DNA of 23,215 bases, from positions 1 through 23,215 of the forward strand of contig JBBBWG010009191.1 in NCBI GenBank assembly GCA_037176905.1, given 5' to 3'. Shown piece by piece: positions 10,015-19,709 of this stretch. A program made the translations under genes and the position numbers. Below the pieces are notes generated by a model. It made no database searches and had not been told where the DNA came from. It saw only the letters and a program-made list of their open reading frames with translations. The DNA comes from Azolla pinnata (taxonomy: Eukaryota > Streptophyta > Polypodiopsida > Salviniales > Salviniaceae). Each line of letters opens with the position of its first letter. Within the stretch, counting starts at the first letter, position 1.

Positions 10015-11689
10015 AAATTCTATTCCTCTTGTTATATGGAGTTCGGAGGGAGTCCGTATCATTAAGAGAGGTATAAAAGGTTTGCCCTTAAACGGAGAAT
10101 GATGATGACTCTATTGGCTTCAGACATTGTATGTTTATTTTGTTACATGTTCTCAATAGAGGATAGTCGAATCCCTTCATTTATTCTCAATTTTGAGTGA
10201 TTGATTCTGGGTTCCTGGAAGAGAAGATACAGATAGGGCCTGCTAGTTGGCTTGCCTGAAAGGTAATTATGTCAAATTGAAAAATTTCCTATTGGTTTTA
10301 GATCTTCCTAGCAAAAGCTCTTAAGTCGTCATTGTCTGTGATTGTAACAGCCAAAGTGGCTTTGTTTTATTGCGAGATCAATGTAATTTTCTTGCAACCA
10401 AACGTACTATGATTATTGGTTGGTTAAGCAGATTGATGATCTCTGATCTTTGAAGCAAACATTCGTGCATTCTCTATATTACCATTGTGGATGAACATGG
10501 ATGATAGGAAAACAGAACAGTTATATTTTTTAACATTTGGATAATGCATTTCCTGGACATTATCCCACAGTTGTCTTTGTCGAAAAGTCTATTGACAAAT
10601 GAACTAGTGTCCACTAGACCGCTAGATAAGGACACTCATGGGATAGCATTTCAGTTATGATGTTTGATTCCAAAAGATTCTTAACATGTTGCAGATATAA
10701 GGATGCAAATGCAAGAAGCAAAGTGCAATCCATTAGGCTTTTATCTTGATTGGTTCGATATATGTTTTCCATAGTCATAATTAGGAGGTTCTTTAACCCC
10801 CCCCACCCTTATCCCATCATATCTGATTTTGTTTGTCCAGTCTGACTACCTTCAATGTTTGAGGACATGAATTCTTTGGCAATGTTTTGATGTAGGTAAA
10901 CTTCTGTTTGAGAACATCTGCTAAGTTTTGTTTGATTTGATGGCGTGAATGTCAATGTGGATATCATTGAGTTCATGGGTAAAAGAACTTGGAAGCAATG
11001 TACCATTCCATTGCCTTTGATGAACCATTTCTAAATTAGTTTAGTTGTCTGTCATAGATGGTCGCATTAGTAATGAGAACATTGTGAGACAAAGCCGAAA
11101 CTTTTAACATGCTTTATCAAATGTTGTAATCGTGGCAGGAAGAATTTCCAATTTGTTTGAGAGGATATCATGGTTAAACTTTGTTAAATTGCAGAGACCA
11201 CTATGTCACTTGCAAGAAAAAATACAACCATTTTGTGATTTGCCAACCCAAAGGTCAAAGAGGAACCCAACGTTAGACTAATTGAATAACCAACTGTGCA
11301 GGGAACTGTCAATAAAGAAAGATGAATTGACTGTGGAGGGAATTGTTATTAGTGCCTCATAAATATTGAAATGTTTGCTACCCAGTATTGAAGTAGTATA
11401 GTGATTATATTGAGAACAAGATGATTGAATGTATCTAGCTGGCCAAGTACACAAGAGCGTCAATGGTATTGTGGCATCTTCAATGGCATTAGGTGCTCCA
11501 ATGAAATAAAATTTATCATTAGATTTTTCAGTGTCCATACTAATGGCAACAAATTCTTCCACTTGTGGCTTGATTGATTGTGAGGGAAATATTTGAAGAC
11601 GTCACAAAGATGTTAGAAGTTAGAACCACATGCATGGAGTGACTTACGTAGTTTGGTTGATGGATAGGAGTTTTCCATGTCATGTAAAA
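10015..11689. other. 3' UTR and intergenic sequence, no gene seen
   Basis: The first few hundred bases should include the 3' UTR of the small gene, but the polyadenylation site is not evident. The rest is A+T-rich. Minus-strand frames at 10809-11006 and 11278-11562 show no recognisable motif. A C9 run occurs near 10797. Confidence 0.5.
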
Positions 11690-11749
11690 ATAATACAGAT
11701 GTTTTTGTCGGAATTTATCACAAATGTATAGATTTTAAAGCATAACATT

Positions 11750-12545
11750 TGTATTTGTCCACAAAAATTTTGACATTGGCCTAAATTTGTCAAAAAAGTA
11801 GCTAGAAAGTGGCCAAATTTGTCAAAATTTACTATATGAAACAAAAATTGGATGGAACTTCTCAAGATTTGTCTGAATTTGTCAAAAAGTAGTTAGAAAC
11901 TATTTGAATTTGTCATAATTTCATAGAATTGTCAAAAATTTGATAGTATAAAATTGAATTGGCATGGAACTTGTCAAAATTGTCTAAGTTTGTCAAAAAG
12001 TATTTAGAAAGTAACTGAATTTGTCAAAATTTGACAGAACTATTGAAATTCACTATAAAATGGAACTTCTCAAAATTCGCCTGAATTTGTCACATAGTGC
12101 TTAGAAAGTGTTTCAATTGGTCCGAACTTAACAAAATTGTCAAATTATGACAGTATAAAACTTAATTATGATGAAACTTCTCAAAATTTGCTTGAATTTG
12201 TCACAAAATAATTAGAAAGTGTTCTAATTTGTTAGCATTTGGCAGAAGTATCAAAATTCATTGTAAAAATTACATTTGGATGAAACTTCTCAAATTTTGC
12301 TTGAATATATCAAAAAGTAGCTAGAAAGTGTTTAAGTTTGACAAAATTATGAAAATTCACTATATAAAATGGAATTCGGATCAAACTTCTCAAAATTTGC
12401 TTGAATTTTTCATGAAGTTGTTAGAAAGTGTTCGAATTTGCTTGAGTTATCAAAATTTTAATAGCATAAAAGTGAATTTGGATAAAACTTCTCAAAATTT
12501 GCTTGAGTTTACTATAAAGTAATTAGAAAATGTACGAATTTCTTA
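11750..12545. repeat. Diverged A+T-rich tandem array, about 96-112 bp period
   Basis: The phrase GAAACTTCTCAAAATTTGCTT (with variants) recurs; its TCTCAA/TGTCAA anchor lies at 11860, 11972, 12068, 12179, 12288, 12388 and 12490, giving spacings of 112, 96, 111, 109, 100 and 102 bp. Each unit also carries TTGTCAAAAAGTAGTTAGAAAGTGT-like and TCAAAATTCACTATAAAA-like phrases. A looser match to the TTTGACAAATT words reappears at 13470-13620. It looks like an old, diverged minisatellite with no coding potential. Confidence 0.85.
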
Positions 12546-13731
12546 TAGACTTGATTGATGTTGCTTTCTTCTTTATCACAAACCTTGTCAAGGTCGATTT
12601 CTTGTTCCTTGTTGTCAATGTTGTCTAGGCTAATGATACCTTTTTTATGGTTTCTATCGATTTCCTTGAGCTTCCCTTCTTCTACCATGTAGTTGTAGAA
12701 GACACAAGTATATTTGGTTCATCTTCGATCATTTGCATTTGATAAACTTCTAAATCATTCGTGTTAAAAGAAAAGTTCAACATGTGTGGCTGCACCATTG
12801 CACAATCGCACTAAAAAGGAGTCGTGTAGCAAGAAGTTATTGCGTCAAAAAGGTCGACCATAGAAGAGTTGCGCTCTATGTAGTTGCATAAAAAAGGAGC
12901 TCTGCATAGGAAGAATACCTAGATATCATATATAGTTAATGCAGCTAGATTGTAAAATTTAAGATTTTAGTCTATCTTCAACGCAATTAATGAATACCTT
13001 TATTCTTTGATAGAATTGTACTTATTTCAAGGTATTAATTTACATTTAGACTCAACCGACTGCATTGATCGTAGTTAGAACATCTTTGCATGAAAAACAG
13101 ATAATATGTCATGCTCTTTTTTAAGATTCTCAATGAATACTCGAAAAGTACCTAAATACTTCACATTTTATCAAAATCTTAAAATTTTACAATCTAAATT
13201 TATAAAAATCTTTGATTTCCATGTATTTATATAGTTTATAAAAATATTATTAGAAAACCACTTTAAAGCGTAGCTAACAATTTAAAGCTTAGCTTTGCAA
13301 CATCATATAAATTGAAACAATTAATTACTTTCAAAGAATTTTATAATATTATTATAATTATACTGTATTGGTTACTCTATTTGTTTATGACAAAAATGTC
13401 ATGGGCTCAATTCGATATCAAAATTTTTGATAATGTTTTCACAAACAATTCTTCAATAGCAGACAAATTTTGGACGAAATCTCGATGGATTCCAAACACC
13501 AATTATAAGATGTTTGACCATTTTCAGAATCCTGACAATTTCTAGAATTCCAAATGAGATCCATTTTAGACAAATTTTGACAATTTCCATAATTTGGACA
13601 AAATTTCCGACACAATTTCAAATTTATAAGCTCCTAAGAAACATTCCGAATTGTTTGCAGATTATTCTAGATATTTATGATATTTAAGATAATAATGGGA
13701 TATTCTAGAATGTTCTAAATAGATATAACCT
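12546..13731. other. A+T-rich intergenic sequence, no gene seen
   Basis: I see no coding sequence, RNA gene or clear transposon end up to the CACTA terminus at 13732. The three bases before the terminus are CCT... as AACCT|CACTACAAGG, the only visible candidate for copy B's 3-bp target duplication. Confidence 0.5.
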
Positions 13732-13742
13732 CACTACAAGGT
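13732..13742 (+). repeat. Left terminal inverted repeat of CACTA copy B
   Basis: CACTACAAGGT, extended by A to a 12-bp match with the inverted right end of copy A. The first GCCGCG motif follows within 25 bp. Confidence 0.92.
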
Positions 13743-14580
13743 ATTCAGCAGTTTGCCGCGAGATTTGCCGCGAAAAATCATTTACAAAAGTTCAGAAAAA
13801 GTCGCGGCAAAGTTCGCGGCAAACGACATTCTAGTTTGCCGCTAAATTTTGCCGCGACCGTTTCGGCGTCATTGCCATGACCTTTTCTGCGACATTGCCG
13901 CGACTTTAGTCGGAACATTTACCACGAGTTTTGCCGTGATTTTTGCTGCATATATTTCAGCAATATTTTCCGCGAGTTTTGCTGGGGAACATTACCGCGG
14001 GCTTTTTCGGTGGATTTACCGCAACTTTGCCGAGCCTTTACCACGAGCATTTCCGCAAGTATTGCAGCAACATTTTTTGCACTTTGCTGGGAATTTTGCC
14101 GCGCTCTTTGCTGGAAACTTACCGCGAGCTTTGCTTGATATTTGCTGCACATTCGCCGCCCATTTGCTGCACTGTTGCCGCGTAATTTCTGCAAATTTGC
14201 CGCGTTTTTGCTACGAATTTTCCGCGCCTTTGCTGCAAGTTTGCCGCATGTATTATTGCAAATTTGCCGCATGTTTCCTGGGAATTTGCCGCGTGTTTGC
14301 TGGATCTTTACCGCATGTATTGCTGAAAATTTGCCGCGAGTTTGTTGGGAATTTGCCGCGTGTTGGTTGCAAAATTGCCGCGTGTTTGCTGGATCTTTAC
14401 TGCATGTATTCATGCAAATTTGCCGCATGTTTGCTGCAACTTTGCCGCGTGTTTGCTGCAAATTTGCCGCTTGTTTGCTGGATATTTGCTACATGTATTG
14501 CTGCAAACTTGCCGCGTGTTTGCTGCAAATTTGCCGAGTGTTTGCATCGATTTATCATGACTGCATGCGGTATTGATCGT
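13743..14580 (+). repeat. 5' subterminal repeat region of CACTA copy B
   Basis: Dense direct copies of TTTGCCGCG and variants (TTTGCTGCA, TTTACCGCG, TTTGCCGCA) every 10-25 bp, with two inverted copies near the end (GTCGCGGCAAAGTTCGCGG at about 13801-13820). The long open frames on both strands (for example 13849-14595 plus and 13919-14461 minus) are consequences of a repeat free of stop codons and encode only repetitive Cys/Phe/Ala-rich or Asn/Gln-rich strings. These are the probable docking sites for the element's own DNA-binding protein. Confidence 0.9.
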
Positions 14581-14761
14581 GAATTAGCGATTTAAAAATA
14601 AAAATATTTATAATTAGAATAAAGTTTTTAAAAACCCCAAATTGTGGATTTGAAATTAGATTTCGCCAAATTTATTACATTGAGTAACAATACAAGGTTA
14701 ATATTACAAGTTGGAAATTACAATACAAGTTAATACTTTACAAGCTAAACCAAAAACAAAT

Positions 14762-15944
14762 CTAAGGGGAAGGGCCATATTCACTAGGGTTATTATCATT
14801 GTTGATATCTAACCCTAGTGTATGATGACCAGAACTGGGGTCAGTGTGGGTCGCCTCGGTGTCAGTTGGTGATGATGAGCCGCTTTGCTTTGGGTTCTGC
14901 TCGAGTTCCTCACGAGCATCCGGTAAATCTTCGGCATCTCTCCGGGTAAAGCTACTCTCCACTCGGCATCGTGGACCCTCCGGGGCCGCCCACCATCTAA
15001 TTGTGGTGGTAATCGAGCTGTCTCCCGGTCTACTACTGCCTGAGCAGCTCTCGTGTACCCGCTCCGACGTTCGCGATATGGTCGAGTATCGTCCGACGAA
15101 GCCAAACTGAACTCACCGCTAAGTGCTCAGGCATGGGGTAGCGAGTGTGAAATGCAAATATTATCTACTCGATCACCCCATCTCTATAAGTCGAGGGGTC
15201 TTACACATTCCGGACATGCACTGTGATGAGCTCGAGCATGTATCGACGCGCGCCTCGACCTAATCTATCAGTCACGATACCCCCACTGTCGTCGAGTGTG
15301 TAGTATAATCTACCGACAGGGGTTTCCCGACCAGCTCGATCGCTGTTAGTAGCGACGACGTGTGTGTTACCATCGACATTATAATCGCCTCCGCAGCACC
15401 CACGACGTCCACGTCCACGTCCATGTCCACGTCCCGAACTATGAGAGGCGGGCCTCGCACGTGCAGATGTGCCGGGACTCAATCTGGTCTGACTGGAGGC
15501 GGGGCTCGCTTGTGACGATGAAGCCGAGGCTGATCCAGGGGACATGAGGTGCGGGGTGGAACCGGTCCTGGGCCGAGTGTGAGGGGGAGGCATAATTGGA
15601 GTCCCTGTAGTGGAGTCTGTGGATAGGCGACGACGCAGCTGCACGTCGTGTCGCACGACAGCACAAGGGTTGTCGCATGGGGTGGGCCCACATAGGGGCG
15701 TGCTCCCAACTGTCTGGGGTGTGGCGATACCAGGAATGGCGGCCAAGCTGGTAGAAAATGAGCCAGGCCGACCCCTCACTGGTGGGACTAGAAGTGGGTG
15801 CCATGCCATATATGGTCCCATCTCCTCTGGTGGGGGCATGCCACCAAAATGCTTGGTCATATGATGTTACCATTCTCTCATGGCAGCATGATAACTCCGC
15901 CACTCAACCTCCAAGGTAAGTGGAATCGGCGATCTATTAGCCAT
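14762..15944 (-). pseudogene. Decayed minus-strand accessory gene of CACTA copy B
   Basis: The first ATG is at 15944. The frame reads MANRSPIPLTLEVEWRSYHA and on to TAA at 15869-15867 (a C-to-T change from CAA), then continues open to 15201. The product is Pro/Ser/Thr-rich in the middle, has an Arg-Gly tract (SGRGHGRGRGRRG), then DDSGGIVTDRLGRGARRYML. A probable intron follows (about 15200-15105). The last part (15105-14762) has two overlapping open frames, one ending ...NPSEYGPSP, so a frameshift or second splice is likely. CACTA elements usually encode a second DNA-binding (TnpA-like) protein besides tnp2. Position and orientation fit that role, but I cannot show homology to a named family. 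Confidence 0.5.
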
Positions 15945-15957
15945 CACACATTGAAAA

Positions 15958-16226
15958 TTAGGGTTTAGGGTTTAGGGTTTTTAGCATTCATGTAACTTAG
16001 GGTTTAGGGTTTAGGAATTGCTAAAATTTAGGGTTCAGCCAATTTAGGGTTTATGCGATTTTAGGGTTTCGGCTAGTTGAGGGTTTCGACCAGTTTAGGG
16101 TTTAGGGTTTAGGGTTTAGGGTCTCGGGTTTAGGCTAATTTAGGGTTTCGGCCAGTTTTGAGTTTAGGGATTCAACCAGTTTTGAATTTAGGGTTTCGGC
16201 CAGTTTTGAGTTTGGGGTTTCGGTCA
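15958..16226. repeat. Telomere-type TTTAGGG tracts in the divergent spacer
   Basis: Perfect or near-perfect TTTAGGG runs at about 15958-15981, 15998-16014 and 16094-16122, grading into degenerate TTTAGGGTTTCGGCCAG-type units up to 16226. The sequence lies immediately upstream of the minus-strand gene start (15944). Short telomere-type motifs (telo-boxes) are known elements of plant promoters, so a promoter role is possible but unproven. Confidence 0.9.
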
Positions 16227-16235
16227 AATGACGAA

Positions 16236-16410
16236 ATTTCGCAAATTTCACTAATTACAACAAATTACGCCAGTTTACAACAACTTTCACTAATTACAGC
16301 AAATTTCACTAATCACAGAAAAATTCACTAATTACAACAAATTTCACTAATTACATCAAATTTCACTAATTAGAAAAATTTCACTAATTACTTCTCACTA
16401 ATTACAGTGA
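16236..16410. repeat. 19-bp tandem repeat TTTCACTAATTACAACAAA
   Basis: About eight imperfect copies of TTTCACTAATTACAACAAA, with CAACAAA replaced by CATCAAA, GAAAAA or AGCAAA in places. It is non-coding and lies between the telomere-type block and the AGC/GGA-rich block. Confidence 0.85.
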
Positions 16411-16745
16411 GTTGAAGGAGCAGGAGGAGGAGGTGTACTTGGAGGAGTACGAGGAGGAGGACTAGCACCAGAACAGGAGCAGAAGCAGGAGTAGTAGGAG
16501 CAGGAGCAGGGTCAAGAGCAAGGTTTAGGGTGTGTAGGAGCAGAAGCAGAAGCAACAGCAGTAGTAGCAGCAACAATAGCAGCAGCACTACCAAGAGCAG
16601 CAGCACCAGCAGAAGCAGCAGTAGAAGCAGAAGCAGCAGCAGCAACAACAGAGTGAGTAGTAGGACGAGCAAGGGCGAGCAAGGGCGAGCAAGGGAGAGC
16701 AGGAGAGCAGGGGCGATCAGGGGTGAGCAGGAGCGAGCAGAAGGG
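16411..16745. repeat. AGC/GGA-rich low-complexity stretch
   Basis: Runs of GGAGGA, AGCAGA and AGCAGC. The plus frame gives Ser/Arg repeats and the minus frame gives a Leu run, both typical of simple-sequence DNA. I therefore do not annotate the frames at 16530-16760 or 16388-16672 as genes. It might be transcribed as part of the tnp2 leader. Confidence 0.8.
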
Positions 16746-16809
16746 AAAGAGAAAAGATAAGGATATGAGAGCTAGGGTTTGGAATTTAGGGGAAAAAACA
16801 CCCAGTGAT

Positions 16810-17036
16810 GCTGTTTGCCGCGTAGTAGCCGCACAGTTGCCGCGAAGTTACTGCGTTAATTGCCGCGTGTTTACCGCGAACTTGTAGAAATACAGCCGCG
16901 CAGTTACTGCGATACAACCGCGCAATTACTGCGACACGGCCGCTTGTTTGTCGCGAGGTTGCCGTGACTCAATCACTTGTGGGCCGCAAGAATTGCTGCG
17001 AATTTGTCGCGATGTTAACCGCGAAATTGTGCATAA
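16810..17036 (+). repeat. GCCGCG-type motif cluster in the tnp2 5' leader
   Basis: TTTGCCGCG-type words (TTGCCGCG, TTACCGCG, AACCGCGC, TTGTCGCG) recur every 12-20 bp up to the presumed start codon of tnp2 at 17037. They match the element's subterminal repeat motif although this lies about 3 kb inside the element. Confidence 0.85.
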
Positions 17037-17395
17037 ATGGATGTCGATCCACACATCAGTTCAGAGTCCTAGTCTACTGATGCCGAGGAGTTTCTTAGGA
17101 CATACACCGGCCAATGGGGAGTTCGAACCATTCGATGTAGGTGTGACCGATGCAAGAAAAGAGGCGAGCTCGTCGTGTAGTGCATGATCATATACGGAAA
17201 TGGGGCCGTAGGAATCCTGAAGAGTCACCCCATGATATTCCGCATTACATTGTCGCACCGTGGTTGTTACGTGAGTACTACAAGCGAGCAAGGGCAGAGG
17301 CTGAAGAAGAAGAGGCACATGTACGACAATATATGACTGAAGTAGTGGATGATCTAGAGAGTTTCCTGGCACAAGAACAAGATCCCAATTAGCAA
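17037..17395 (+). pseudogene. tnp2 exon: N-terminal transposase-associated Cys/His domain
   Basis: The start ATG at 17037 opens MDVDPHISSES, then TAG at 17070, then STDAEEFLRTYTGQWGVRTI and a CRCDRC cysteine pair set. A frameshift near 17178 moves to the frame carrying VHDHIRKWGRR. The C-x-C-x2-C plus H-x-H pattern is the putative zinc-binding, DNA-contacting Transpos_assoc domain of plant CACTA transposases. The following acidic stretch (AEAEEEEAHVRQY) ends at TAG 17390, which is CAG with one change. Confidence 0.85.
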
Positions 17396-17449
17396 ATGGA
17401 AGATATGATTGAAGATTTACATTGGCTAGCATGTCGGCAAGGTTCTGGA

Positions 17450-17690
17450 CGTCAAGCAAGGGAATGCCCGACTTCCGACTTTTCGACGTTACTATAGGCT
17501 ACTAGAGAACACCGATTTACGATGGAGCTACATTCTCAGTGCTTTGGGCAGCGATGGAGATCATGAATCTCCAAACATCATATGGATGGAGTAATGCATT
17601 GGTGTATACATTGCTAAGTCTCATGGGGAAGATGTTGCCGCAGCCCCATCGTCTTCCAGCTATACGCTTTCGGGATAATCGACAAGTATG
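17450..17690 (+). pseudogene. tnp2 exon segment before the nested insertion
   Basis: After a frameshift near 17440 the frame reads FDVTIGY, TAG 17503, then RTPIYDGATFSVLWAAMEIM and YGWSNALVYTLLSLM ... LPQPHRLP. The GWSN motif and the following Leu-rich helix match the conserved tnp2 linker (LxGWSNxSFDxLLxLL). Conserved sequence ends near 17668 and resumes at about 18394 beyond the inserted DNA. Confidence 0.8.
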
Positions 17691-18274
17691 CCTGAAAGCA
17701 GAGGTAGATCCCCGGGGATTTGAATCAGAGGAATCCAAAGTGGCGGAGTGACGAGAAACGAAATTGTAACGAATATTCAGATATCAGAACAAGAAGAAGC
17801 AAGGGAAAAACTAATAAGAATTGAATTGAATGCCGGATAATCGGATTATAATGAGTAGAATTCTTGATTGCAAGCCCCCCGCTTCCCCCATGTACGCCAC
17901 TCCTTATATAGGCTATGGAGTGGGTCGCCATAGTAAAAAAAACGCAGGAGAAAAAAACTCTGAAAAAAAAGCAAGAAAAAAAAAGTAGAGAAAAAAAAGC
18001 CAAAATAGGAATCAACCTAATGACCTATGCCTTTTTAAACAATTTCTTTATCCACCACACCCTTGCGTTCTTTTTGAATTATTTAGCATTCCTTGTTACA
18101 ATGTATTTCACATTATACGCCCAAATCTTCAAGACACCGTCGATCCACGATTCTACGATTCTACGATTCCATGATTCTCCGATTCTCCAATTCTACGATT
18201 CCACGATTCTCCGATTCTACGATTCCACGATTCTCCGATTCCACGATTCTCCGATTCCACGAATTTTCGATTAC
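17668..18274 (-). mobile_element. LTR-like insertion (minus strand) inside a tnp2 exon
   Basis: Foreign sequence separates two halves of a tnp2 exon. Read on the minus strand it has homopolymer T-rich sequence, a TATA box CCTATATAAGG (about 17902-17910), a G-rich stretch, then TACTCATTATAAT and an A/T-rich tail with ATTCGTTACAATTTCG, which resembles U3-R-U5 of a plant LTR. TG at 17689 could be one terminus (CA on the minus strand). The other end is obscured by tandem repeats, and I cannot find target duplications. A solo LTR or small non-autonomous element is the best guess. Confidence 0.5.
18148..18262. repeat. GATTCTCCGATTCCAC short tandem repeats
   Basis: GATTCTACGATTCCACGATTCTCC-type units of about 8 and 16-24 bp are repeated many times. 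They sit at the right side of the foreign DNA inside tnp2. Confidence 0.85.
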
Positions 18275-18390
18275 GGCCTGTCGATCCATGGATTTCCGGT
18301 TTCGGCCCGTTGATCCACGGATTTCCGGTTACGGCCCGTCGATCCACGGATTTCCGGTTTCGGCCCGTCGATCCACAGATTTCCGGTTAC
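18275..18390. repeat. Four exact-period 29-bp tandem repeats
   Basis: The unit GGCCCGTCGATCCACGGATT plus TCCGGTTTC/TAC starts at 18275, 18304, 18333 and 18362, period exactly 29 bp. The last unit ends at 18390, and recognisable tnp2 coding sequence resumes at once. Copies differ at only a few positions, so the array is young compared with the surrounding pseudogene. Confidence 0.92.
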
Positions 18391-18393
18391 GAT

Positions 18394-18610
18394 ATGCTTT
18401 CAAGCCGTGTGAGGTTTCTGTCACGACAACGTGAAGAGGCAAGGAAGCATATGATCACATTGCATGGGCTCGACTACGTCAGAATCCATGCATGTATCAA
18501 CGACTGTGTGCTGTTCCGAGGTGAATTAGCAGATCTGTCTGAATGCCCCAAGTGTGGAGAGCCAGATATCGACGAGACGTATGATCGTTCCAAGTTACCC
18601 TTTATTATTT
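18394..18610 (+). pseudogene. tnp2 exon segment after the nested insertion
   Basis: The frame from 18394 reads FLSRQREEARKHMITLHGLD, then YVRIHACINDCVLFRG and LSECPKCGEPD, matching the highly conserved IHACPNDCxLFR...CPxCG region of tnp2 (Pro replaced by Ile here). It ends in TYDRSK, after which the intron should begin. The expected GT donor is not evident (AAGTTACCC), so the splice site may be mutated. Confidence 0.85.
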
Positions 18611-18619
18611 AAAATTTGT

Positions 18620-18863
18620 CTTTTATGTTTGCCGCTAATATTATACCGAATTTGCTGCAAAGTAGCCGCGAATTTGCCGCGAATTAGCAGCAAATCAGCC
18701 ACGATTTTGCCGTGAATTTGCAACGAATTTGCTGATAATTTGCCACTAATTTGCTGCCAATTTACTACTACTTAGCCGCAATTTTGCCGCTAATTTGCCG
18801 CTAATTTGCCGCAATTTTGCTGTTGATTTGCAACCCTAATCCCCTCCCCTTTGCAAATTACAG
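18620..18863 (+). repeat. tnp2 intron filled with TTTGCCGC motifs
   Basis: The spacer between conserved exons carries TTTGCCGCGAA, TTTGCCGCT and TTTGCTGCC words every 10-20 bp, almost to the acceptor ATTACAG at 18857-18863. The next codon (GTACTC...) starts the conserved VLRQFPVIPRL motif, so this is intronic. Confidence 0.8.
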
Positions 18864-19379
18864 GTACTCCGACAGTTCCCAGTTATTCCAAGACTTCGTA
18901 TGATGTTCCAATGTCGCTCCACCGCGTCATTGATGGATTGACATTTAACACATTGGAGCCAAGATGGCAAGTGGAGAATACCGGCCGACTCCCTAGCGTA
19001 GCAACATATCGATAGTACTTGGCCTGAGTTTGGAGATGAACCGTGCTACTTGAGGTTGGGATTAGGGACGGACAGAGTGAACCCATTTGGACTTCGAAGC
19101 AGCTCATACAGTGTTTGGCCAATTGTGCTAGGGAATTACAACCTACCGTCACATATGGCGATCAAGAAAGGTCGTATTATGTTATTGCTCCTCATCCCTG
19201 GGAAGTACAAGGTCGCAATATGGATGTGTACTTGGCACCACTTATGGAAGAGCTGCAAATATTATGGCAAGGGGTTCCAATAGAATATATGTCTAAGGCC
19301 CATCCCAATCCCCTATTCCACCTTTGATCAATTCTAATGTGGACAATGCATGACTTCCCAGGGTTCGGGCAATGTTCAG
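18864..19379 (+). pseudogene. tnp2 exon: Transposase_21 catalytic core, first part
   Basis: It begins VLRQFPVIPRLRMMF, as in other tnp2 proteins. Further motifs: PADSLAW, GLGTDRVNPFG, SSYSVWPIVLGNYNLPSHM, MLLLLIPG and, after a frameshift near 19205, NMDVYLAPLMEELQILWQG and ILMWTMHDFPGFGQCS. Acidic residues in TDRVNPF and MDVYLAP correspond to conserved positions of the presumed DDE-type core. Stops at TGA 18939 and TAG 18999 each replace an expected Trp codon (TGG, a G-to-A change); TGA 19325 replaces an expected CGA. The exon ends at 19379 before a GTTAAA donor. Confidence 0.9.
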
Positions 19380-19477
19380 GTTAAACCCTAAACCCTAAAC
19401 CGATTTAGATCTCTTCTATATTCTACAATTAACGAGAATTCGTAATTACTCGAACACAAGTCAGTTTCAACTCACAG
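19380..19477 (+). other. tnp2 intron with telomere-type CCCTAAA motif
   Basis: A 98-bp intron in phase 1, with GTTAAA donor and CTCACAG acceptor. AAACCCTAAACCCTAAACC lies directly behind the donor (19382-19402). Removal restores the conserved junction ...FGQCS-G-LSTSRYHACPRCG. Confidence 0.75.
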
Positions 19478-19709
19478 GTTTATCGACCTCACGGTACCAT
19501 GCTTGTCCTAGATGTGGACCATCCCTCGTGTCTACACGACCGCCTCACCTCAAATGAGTGATTTATTCAAATCACGGTAGATTTCTTCCACGTACGCATC
19601 AACGCTACCAAGTAGCTGAAAACGGGAAAACGCCAAGATATGTCAATATGAAAGAGTGGAAGGAGATGTGGGTGCAAGCTAATGGAGAAGATGTGCCAGG
19701 GATGTCCAG
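19478..19709 (+). pseudogene. tnp2 exon: Transposase_21 core, CPxCG and GRFLP motifs
   Basis: It reads LSTSRYHACPRCGPSLVSTR, TGA at 19555 (CGA with one change), then NHGRFLPRTHQRY and NGKTPRYVNMKEWKEMW. The order Gly-Leu-Ser ... CPxCG ... GxRRFLP is conserved in tnp2. It ends with a strong GTAAGA donor at 19710, in phase 2. Confidence 0.85.

Noticed and set aside
11278..11562. 94-aa minus-strand frame
   Set aside because: No recognisable motif, no splice support, A+T-rich surroundings; length is within chance expectation.
13743..14580. Possible CRISPR-like array of short repeats
   Set aside because: Spacing and repeat sequence are irregular, the context is a plant CACTA terminus, and no cas-like gene is present.
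13849..14595. 248-aa plus-strand open frame and overlapping 180-aa minus frame
   Set aside because: Both are translations of the TTTGCCGCG subterminal repeat. They give repetitive Cys/Phe/Ala or Asn/Gln strings with no conserved domain.
15958..16122. True telomere or chromosome end
   Set aside because: The tracts are short, degenerate and interrupted, and lie inside a transposon between two divergent genes.
16388..16760. Poly-Leu (minus) and Ser/Arg-rich (plus) frames
   Set aside because: They are products of AGC/GGA simple-sequence DNA; no start context or flanking conservation.
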